Positions 55,915-64,000 of a stretch of DNA of 64,000 nt are shown here, piece after piece. Within the stretch, counting starts at the first letter, position 1, and every line of letters begins with the position of its first letter. The DNA is from Spinacia oleracea (Eukaryota > Streptophyta > Magnoliopsida > Caryophyllales > Amaranthaceae), in the NCBI RefSeq assembly GCF_020520425.1, contig NC_079491.1:8357143-8421142 (forward strand), written 5' to 3'. The notes under the pieces were generated by a model. It was not told the DNA's origin. It saw only the letters and a list, made by a program, of their open reading frames with translations, and made no database searches. A program made the translations under genes and the position numbers.

Positions 55915-58900
55915 ATGGCGTTCCCAATTCCTGCTCGTCAGCTATTCATCGACGGAGAGTGGAGAGAACCCATTAAAAAAAATCGCATACCCGTCATCAA
56001 TCCGTCCACTGAAGAAATCATCGGTTAGTTTTTTCAATTCATAGTCTATAGATTAGGATTGTTGCAATTAATTAGCTGAATTAAACTGTTTGAAATATGA
56101 GAATTCAATGTTTCGTCGTACACACACATACTCGGGCTATGACACCGATTGATGCGTGATTTTTAACGAAGAAAAGGGAGTTTATTGAGTATAAAATCAA
56201 GAATTGTGATGTGGGTATTAATCAAAATGGGGTTTCAGGTGATATTCCGGCAGCCACGGCTGAAGATGTGGAGGTTGCGGTGGTGGCAGCTCGAAGAGCC
56301 TTTAGGAGGAACAATTGGTCAGCAACATCTGGGGCTCATCGTGCCACATACTTGCGTGCTATTGCTGCTAAGGTAATGAAACTAATCCCTTTGATTATTA
56401 TATTTTTACATAATTTAGTTATTTGATGTTGTCTTGAAGGTTATAATTTCTGAATTACTTGGGGTTTGAGGTTGGCATAATGTGCATGTTGACTTTTAGA
56501 TTTGGGAATTTGATTTGCGAGAAGTTCTTTGAATAATTGTTTCTAGTCAATTTTGAAATGAGCTACAAGTGTCATTATTGACAAATTTTTGAAAAATAAA
56601 TATATGAATGTTAGTTTCAATTTTACCAAGTTCAATGAGTACTTTGTAGTTTGTATCAAAACAGTATTGTTAATCAATAATCATAACAAGCTAAAAATTG
56701 AAAATCATGGAACTTTAGGAGGTTCATGGAGCTTGGACACAAGCACCCGAGTCCGAGTAACATAGTATCAAGGCTATCGATTTTGGCTGTTGAGATAGAT
56801 GTCTGATAGTGTACAACTGTACATGTGAGTTTATGACCCTTTTGGATGCTGAGTTTAACTGCCATAGGCTAATTGCTAAAGGCCTAAAGTCACTGAGGTG
56901 GTGGTAATGGTATTGTTTCTCAGTCATGAGTCATGAGAAAGGTTTGGATAAACAATTGATATAGTGGAAGTAGGACATGTAGTAGTTTCTTCACTTCTAG
57001 TCAGTGCATTAGGTAGTTTCAGGCTTTCAGCTTGCAGCATAGCTGATTAGCTGCTTAGATAAATCTCAGCTTCATTGAATATAAAACTAGAAGAAGTACT
57101 GTGTTAATGAACTTAGTCATTGAAGAACAAAAAGCTGCTCTTCAAATGCAGAAATGTGATATTAATTGTCCCTCCACCCTTGTCCCCTACTCTCTTTGTA
57201 CTGATTACTATCTACCATAATTACTCCTGTCTTGGTGAACCATTGTCCATCATTCCGAGGTGGATGTACATGAAATCCTTTTGAGATGTTTTTGTAATCA
57301 TAATTAATCACTAAAGCTAAACTTAAAGAATGACCTTATATAACCTTTAATCTCCATGTATTGAATTAAGGGTGAAATGGTGATGGTTACTTCTTGCTAC
57401 CTTGGAGGTCAATAATAGCAGTATGGACTGTGGAGATCATCACTTCTGAAACAAAGATATATATGAAGAAGTCATAAATGGTAGCTTTACTTTTTATTCT
57501 TTTAAACACGGTAAAGGTACCAACTACTAATAGTAAAAAAATGTTTCATATAAGGTTATTCTTGACAAAAACATTCTGGTAGTTATTTAAAAGTTTCTGG
57601 TAGTTATTTAAAATTTTCACGCGTGTAACTGTCGTGGTACTGTCTAAGCAAGAATGTGGTTAGTGAGATGTTAGGACTATGTTACTTGGACTGTTGATAC
57701 AGAAACAAGGACTAGCTGTCACTGAGCAACTTAGGGCACTACTGGAATTTTCATAAGAAACTTTCAAATTTAGTTTAAAGTGTTCAAGATTTAAAGTTTC
57801 ATTCTGTCTTATATCGTTATATCTGATCCATGTTTAGTTCGGGTTGAAAGGGTTTGTGAGACATGGATGTAAATTTGATGCTTTAGTCAAATGTAACTGA
57901 CTCTAACTTTTTCTTTGCAGATAACAGAAAAAAAAGATCATTTCGTTAAACTGGAAACCATTGATTCTGGGAAACCTTTTGATGAAGCAGTGCTGGACAT
58001 TGTGAGCTAACAGTTTGATTATTCTCTTTTTGTTTCTCTACTCTGCATTCATACTGAGTTCCATGCTTTCGTTCTCTTGTTTTAGGATGACGTTGCTTCA
58101 TGTTTTGAATATTTTGCCGGACAAGCAGAAGCTCTTGATGGTAAACAAAAGGCTCCAGTCACCCTGCCTATGGAAAGGTTCAAAAGTCATGTTCTCAGGC
58201 AGCCCCTTGGTGTTGTTGGATTAATATCCCCATGGTAATTCCTCACCTCCTCCCCCCACCTCACCACCTCAACACAAAAAAGTTGGATGTTGGCAAAAGA
58301 AAGGAAAAGAGACTGGAGTTTTGAAAGTAGATAGTAATAATATATCGTGTTTTATGGACTTTTTCATGGTACTTTTTCTGTTCAAGTATCTCTTGTAGTG
58401 CTTTTTATCATCATGAATTCATGGTAGACTAAGGAGATAAGGGATATCTGTAAGCTAAAGCTATATGCAGAGGTTTTACATTTATGGGATTTTAAGGTAA
58501 TTGATTGGAAGACTTTATCAAATATTGTATCAACTATCAATTTGAGAAGTAAGTTGAAGAATAAGTTGCTAACTTGAAATATTATTTTTCTTATTGGCTT
58601 TCCCTTTTAGATGCTCTTAACTGGTTGTCTGGGTTGGAATCTATTCCTTCGCTCTAAATGTTATGTTTCTGAGACTCAGCTAGAATTGGTAGACACACAA
58701 CCCTGTCCAAAGTATAATTCCGGCCAATGTATTACTCGTAATAGTTTGCATGTTTCTGGCTCAAAGCAAAGCGTAAAGTGTCTGCAATCATATTGGAATA
58801 ACAAATATCTAGTGTTGTAGTGAAAAATGAAATGAAGAGTTTGAGCAACACAAACCAAGTGTGGTGCCTGCTGTTATCTGTTGTGGCTGATCCCTTTTTT

Positions 58901-61900
58901 TTTTCCTCTGTTGAAGGAATTACCCACTTCTAATGGCTACATGGAAAATTGCTCCAGCACTTGCTGCTGGGTGTACAGCTGTACTTAAGCCATCCGAGTT
59001 GGCATCTGTGTATGTTACATATCAAATCTTCAATTCTAAAACTGCTCTCTCTAGTGCAACAGACAGTGCTAATGTCATAAACAAAATGTATGGCTTTGTT
59101 TCAGGACTTGTCTAGAATTCGGTGAAGTTTGCAACGAAGTGGGACTTCCTCCAGGCGTGTTGAATATCTTGACAGGATTAGGTCCAGATGCTGGTGCACC
59201 ATTAGTATCACACCCCGATGTTGACAAGGTTATACTTTGCTCGCTTGAAGTTTTACCTTTTCAGAACTTTCTTTTGTCCATATTGTGTTGAAGGTGACCG
59301 TATTTTCTGATTAAACAGATTGCCTTTACTGGGAGTAGTGCCACTGGAAGCAAGGTTATGGCTTCTGCTGCCCAATTGGTTAAGGTGAGCCATAGCACAA
59401 TTATTAGTGAGAAGTTTGGTTGAATTTGATATTTTTTTCCTATGGTTTGGACACCACCATTTCTAAATATTAACTTGATTGCAGCCTGTTACATTAGAAC
59501 TTGGGGGTAAAAGTCCTATTGTAGTGTTTGAAGATGTTGATATTGATAAAGGTTAGTTGATCTTATTTCAGACAAGATTTGTCCTTTTAGTATCTCGTAA
59601 ATCTTTTCTTTTCAGAATCAGTTTTCTTCTGATTCTGCTCATCTGAGATGCTTAATCAATTTCCGTCTTCTAACATGTTGATATCTGTAATTGGGCAGTT
59701 GTGGAATGGACTATTTTTGGCTGTTTCTGGACAAATGGTCAAATATGTAGTGCAACGTCTAGACTGCTTGTGCATGTAAGCATCCACATACCAAGAATTC
59801 TGCAAGGAATTTGAATTGACATCAATTAATTACTGAGATTGATATTTGTTACAAAGTATGTATGAGTCTGCTAATAAATATCTTTTTTGGGTGTTGGAAT
59901 TGTCTGTTTTATAGGAAAGTATTGCAGCTGAGTTTGTTGATAAGCTTGTAAAATGGACGAAAAACATTAAAATTTCTGACCCATTTGAAGAAGGATGCCG
60001 GCTTGGCCCTGTTATTAGTAAAGGACAGGTATAAATATGATGAATTATTTTGTACGAAGTGATTTTTCGCTTTCACAATGCTGAAGCAGAACCATCTAAT
60101 GTTACTTCATTTGCTTCAGTACGACAAAATTATGAAGTTCATATCAACAGCAAAGAGTGAGGGGGCAACTATTTTGTATGGAGGTTCCCGTCCTGAGGTA
60201 AAACCAATGCATATTGTTTCTGAAAATTATTTGTTGAACCACACATCAAAGAGAATTTAGTTTGTTGAACATCTTGATCAAATGGATATGAATCTAATGC
60301 TTGGAGAACATATCCAAAATGCTATTCCTGGCATGTATCATAAGACACTAGATAGTAAAATGATTCACATGCTCAGAAGCTGCAATTTTAGGAACCCGTT
60401 GATGCTATATTCTTGCCAAACTTGCATATCCAGTTGACAAAATACTTGCTGATAGACCTGGTTATCGGTCGGGGCGGGTCAGGGTCGGGGCGGGTCAAAA
60501 TAGGGTCGGGTATTAAAAGGGTCATTTTTAGCGGGTCGATAATGGGCAGGTCAAAAGCGGGTCGCGGGTCAATAGCGGCTCATTAGTGGGTGGGTCAATA
60601 AACGAGCAATGAAAAATGAAAAACAAAAGAGCCATGTGCAAGTACAAGTGAATACGAAGCTATACACTTAATTTTTTGTATCATTACTATTTTAATTTTC
60701 AAAATAATTGTAGTATAAGTTTGACCCTATAATGACCCTGTCAATAAAGGCCCTGTCCAATAGAGCCCTGACCAATAAAAGCCCTATTAACTTGACCCTA
60801 ACCCTATATCCATTGGACTACCCTGTCCAATAACCAGGTCTACTTGCTGATAATAGCTAATGTCACCTGCTTGCTTCAAGCTAACTGTGAACTTCTAATG
60901 ACAATAATACCTAAATCATTTGATGTAACTATTGCAGCATTTGAAGAAAGGTTATTACATTGAACCCACCATTGTAACTGATATCTCCACATCCATGCAA
61001 ATATGGAAAGAGGAAGTTTTTGGCCCTGTCTTGTGTGTTAAAACATTTAGTTCCGAAGATGAAGCCATTGCATTGGCAAATGATACAGAGTAAGTTTTTC
61101 GAATGATGATTCAGTATTCTGCCTTCATGAAGAAACTCTTTCTTGTGTTGACCGTAGTCTATGATTCCCAGGTACGGTTTAGCTGCTGCTGTGTTTTCTA
61201 ATGATCTTGAAAGATGTGAGAGGATAACGAAGGTAAGAATAACTGCACCAATCAAGCAAACCGTATTGTCTTCTTGGTTGATAAAAAGTTTGGCTCTGCA
61301 AATTTCGTTCATTCCTTACCTATTTGGTTATGCAGGCTCTAGAAGTTGGAGCTGTTTGGGTTAATTGCTCACAACCATGCTTTGTTCAAGCTCCTTGGGG
61401 AGGCATCAAGCGTAGTGGTTTTGGACGTGAACTTGGAGAATGGTGAGTCTAAATTAACAGGGTTGCTCTTTTTCCTATTCAAGATTGCAAATATAATAGA
61501 TCTATTTCTCATCACAACACTTTTCTCGATCGACAACGTGTCAGTAGTCCCATGTACTAGGTTAGTCTGAACTTACATGTTTGTCTAAGATAGAGGGAAC
61601 TCTATCTCCCTTGAGAAATGGCAGGGAGTCCAAGAAAGTACACTACCTCATTGCAAATACTCTTCAGCTCTAAACAGCTACTAGACTATTTTGCTCAATT
61701 TGATTCAGTGTAAACTTTGATGATGATTTGCCAATTTTGCCCTGTAACTGCAATTGTTATAGGAACAGCATAAAAAACACAGCAATTTTTGTGTATAACT
61801 TGTTTCACTAAAATGCCTTAGAATATGAATTCCTGCCACGAATCAACTAAATCAATATTTTGTTCATGGTTTCTGCAACCATGCTTCTTCCTTGACGTGC

Positions 61901-62002
61901 ACTCTACATAAATTATGCAGGGGTATCCAGAATTACTTGAATATCAAGCAGGTGACTCAAGATATTTCTGATGAACCATGGGGATGGTACAAGTCTCCTT
62001 GA
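55915..62002 (+). CDS. BADH: Betaine aldehyde dehydrogenase (ALDH10), chloroplast
   Basis: Fifteen exons (55915-56023, 56239-56372, 57921-58001, 58086-58234, 58917-59009, 59105-59228, 59319-59384, 59485-59551, 59699-59775, 59915-60028, 60120-60197, 60938-61089, 61172-61232, 61336-61442, 61921-62002) join by GT-AG introns into 1494 nt, 497 residues. The protein starts [16 protein letters not shown] and ends [11 protein letters not shown] recognise it as spinach BADH. It oxidises betaine aldehyde to glycine betaine with NAD+, the last step of the choline monooxygenase/BADH route used against salt and drought. Visible active-site features are the general base E257 ([10 protein letters not shown]), the nucleophile C291 (GQICSATSR), GSSATGSK of the cofactor fold, and A441 with W443 (GAVWVNC); alanine at 441 is the form known to admit betaine aldehyde. 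There is no SKL-type peroxisomal tail, in keeping with stromal location. Exon number equals that of other plant ALDH10 genes. Confidence 0.99.
60453..60842. mobile_element. hAT-type MITE in BADH intron 11
   Basis: A 390-bp element with exact 8-bp target repeats CTTGCTGA (60445-60452 and 60843-60850). Its 16-bp ends are TAGACCTGGTTATCGG and CCAATAACCAGGTCTA. The left part is an unusual GGGTCGGGGCGGGTCA-rich array and the right part a TAATGACCCTG/AATAAAGGCCCTG array, partly complementary. Target length and TA...TA ends fit the hAT superfamily. It adds about half of the 740-bp intron. Confidence 0.92.
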
Positions 62003-62540
62003 AGCTATGATCAAATTTGAATGACGGTGTCGTTTTTGTTAAGTGAGCAGCGGTTGGACTGTACCTTGAAATGGTTCGCAGAGAAGGTCGAGTTTACAGT
62101 AAAAATGGATTGAATAAAGGGTTGGTTGATGCAGAAGTCCAACAAGCATAGCTTAATTTTGTTGTATCATGTACTAGTGTCTATTATTTCAGACAATTGA
62201 GTTGGATCAGAAATAAGATGATACAGAGTTTGACAATGAAATTCTTTGTTCATCTACATTCACGAGTAACGATTTCGGGTCTCGTGACACAGTTATGTTC
62301 TATACTCTATTTTTTCTATCTACTTTGTCTACCAATTCCCACCTGAAGAATGATGGGGTGCTGGTGCATCAGTAACAAAAGCACACCACCGACCACCTAA
62401 ACGTCTGGCCAACATTGGGTCACAATTGAGTGTGCCTTGAATAGTTTCAACCTAAAATAGCCAAGACAATAATCCTTATTTTTAAAAGTTGAAGTGAAGG
62501 GTATACACAAATTCTTATACTCTTCTCTTCTCTTTTAGAT
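62003..62540 (+). other. BADH 3' flank
   Basis: The first 220 bp or so are the likely 3' untranslated region (U-rich, ending near AATGAAATTCTTTG). The remainder shows nothing recognisable. Confidence 0.5.
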
Positions 62541-62552
62541 ATAACGTTTCAC

Positions 62553-62868
62553 AAATTCTTATTTACAAGGGTTGTACAATAATTATTGTACACCGGAGTA
62601 AAAGTTAACTCAAAATGCTTAAAAGTTATGCTTATATATGTAAAAGTTATCTATCTTTTAGTGATGAATTTTTTCATTTTAATAAAACTTATATCATCAA
62701 AATCACTAATAATGTATAAAATTAATCATTTAAAATGTTTATCTATCAACTTTTTTTACTAATATATAAAAGTTAATCAAAACTAGGTTAAAGTTAAAAA
62801 AAATTGGGTTAAAATTATCTTGGTGAACAATAAATTTATTGTACACCTTATACACGCAAGACCTTTTG
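62553..62868 (+). mobile_element. MULE-type MITE family X, copy 3 (best preserved)
   Basis: The element starts CACAAATTCTTATTTAC and ends CACGCAAGACCTTTTG. It is flanked by a 9-bp direct repeat ATAACGTTT. Both ends carry a TACAATAATTATTGTAC / AACAATAAATTTATTGTAC block directly inside the terminal repeat. The interior (ATGCTTAAAAGTTA, CAAAATCACTAATAATGTA, AAGTTAATCAAAACTAGG) matches copies at 34812 and 46850. Confidence 0.8.
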
Positions 62869-62879
62869 ATAACGTTTTA

Positions 62880-63539
62880 TTTTGGGTCGTTTATTTTTAA
62901 TTGCAGCCTTATTAATTTGGACAAATTATCCAATTGACTTTACCAAACGACCCTCGTCAATATCCGACAGTCCAACATTTTCCTACATATCTCTAACCTT
63001 TAAAATACTCACATTTTGAACACTATGCTTAGTAATAGTGTTTTGAGTCACAAATACATGAAATCCACTATTCCTAAGGAAATTTTTTGCATTCCTTCCC
63101 TTTGCAAGCTCCATAATTTTTTGCATTCCTTCCCTTTGCAAGCTCCATAATACTTGTTTAATCAACCAAGGTTCAAAGCTTGTTGCTTACATATTTCCAC
63201 TTTTTTTTTACTTTCTCTCTTTTCTGTTTTCTGATTCCTAAGAAATTTGTTTCTTTCTCCTAATTTATTCCATTCCTCTCTCCTCTGGTTTTCCTTTCCT
63301 TTTGCCTCTGCTTCTCCGCTCGTTTATTCGTCTTGCCCTTACTCCGTTTTTGCTTTTGTGCGGCGTCGCTCGTTTATTTGTTTTCAGATTTTTTAGTTTT
63401 TGTTATTTAGTGCTTTTTATTTTTCCTGCTTCTTATCCCATGTTAAATAAAAAATAAAATAAATAAAAAAATAAATAAAACATTACTTATGCATGGTTGT
63501 GGTACTCACTAATTAATGTTACATTAGTATTGGCATACA
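62880..63539. other. Spacer with a 34-bp tandem duplication
   Basis: TTTTTTGCATTCCTTCCC through CTCCATAA occurs twice in tandem at 63083-63150. Around 63200-63360 is a CT-rich leader-like stretch. No gene was recognised. Confidence 0.6.
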
Positions 63540-63696
63540 AAAAGTCTTACACGCATAAGATGTACAATAAAGTTATTGTATACCGAGATCATTTTTACTC
63601 ATTGTTTTTGTATGAAATAACAATTTAACATTTTTTGATTAATTTTTTATTATGAAAAAAATTGTGGATAAACATTTTAAAAGGTTAAATGGTTAT
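63540..63696 (-). mobile_element. MULE-type MITE family X, truncated copy 4
   Basis: It begins AAAAAGTCTTACACGC and includes TACAATAAAGTTATTGTA, then the AACATTTTAAAAGGTTAAATG block of the family, and breaks off at about 63696. It lies in the inverse orientation to copy 3. Confidence 0.65.
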
Positions 63697-63771
63697 GGCT
63701 CCTACACTTCTTAGCCTAGAATCAAACCCTTTAGTATTTGCACGTAATATGTTTATGGCTCCTACACTTCT
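63692..63771 (+). repeat. Direct repeat TTATGGCTCCTACACTTCTT
   Basis: The 20-mer occurs at 63692-63711 and 63752-63771. The sequence that follows to the window end is not recognised. Confidence 0.85.
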
Positions 63772-64000
63772 TGCCAACAGAATTAGTTTCTGTTGCAATA
63801 GTATAGAAGGTGGGAATGTAGGCTCATTACCTAAAGATTTTTGAAGGGAACAAGCTCGTAGTGCGGTGTTCTCAACAAATACCCCTTAAATATTTTGTAA
63901 CTTGAACATAACTACTCTTGTACATATTATGACTCGGGCACTATGCCGAGTTCTTTATGTTCTGCTTTGCAATGCTGATTTCAGGAATATGTAATGTTGT

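Overview
The window is plant nuclear DNA, almost certainly from spinach (Spinacia oleracea, Amaranthaceae). The fifteen exons at 55915-62002 assemble by GT-AG junctions into a 497-residue protein that I recognise as spinach chloroplast betaine aldehyde dehydrogenase. The rest fits a mid-sized dicot genome: AT-rich spacers, introns with U-rich ends, and a heavy load of LTR elements, LINEs, SINEs, Helitrons and MITEs.

Layout. 1-3681: the gag/protease end and 5' LTR of a minus-strand Ty3/gypsy element cut by the window edge. 3682-7691: a region with pieces of a host gene (perhaps NECAP-like) that ends in a Helitron-type hairpin and CTAG. 7700-12690: AT-rich spacer with a TRIM-like fragment, a Tourist-like MITE, a 0.6-kb direct duplication and a retroposed insertion with 15-bp target repeats. 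12703-14595: a Mutator-like element with 9-bp target repeats and 259-bp inverted ends, carrying a transposase remnant and a converging GRF zinc-finger gene. 14665-24740: RSMG, encoding a predicted chloroplast 16S rRNA m7G methyltransferase in seven exons; its introns hold three MITEs, a LINE tail and a complete-looking small LTR element. 27481-28698 (minus): an intronless JINGUBANG-type WD40 gene. 28.9-38.9 kb: gene-poor, with MITEs and hAT-like debris. 38889-39155: a small basic protein gene. 40466-41259: an F-box-family pseudogene. 45491-46312: an intronless FCP1/CPL-type phosphatase gene. 46.6-53.3 kb: a nest of SINE, MITEs, Helitrons and a LINE reverse-transcriptase fragment. 54.3-55.7 kb: three MITEs piled up in front of BADH. 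55915-62002: BADH, with a hAT-type MITE in intron 11. 62.5-64 kb: more copies of a local MITE and spacer.

The genes are independent plant loci, not an operon or pathway cluster: glycine betaine synthesis (BADH), chloroplast ribosome modification (RSMG), a WD40 regulator and a phosphatase. I found no CRISPR array, bacterial system or clear new biochemical pathway. The most interesting signals are in the repeats: a MULE placed about 70 bp upstream of the RSMG start codon, long inverted ends built from repeated GGTACC-containing units, a MITE family with palindromic TACAATAAATTTATTGTAC cores, an over-represented nonamer TACTCCGTA, stacked Helitron ends, and the MITE pile-up in the BADH promoter region.
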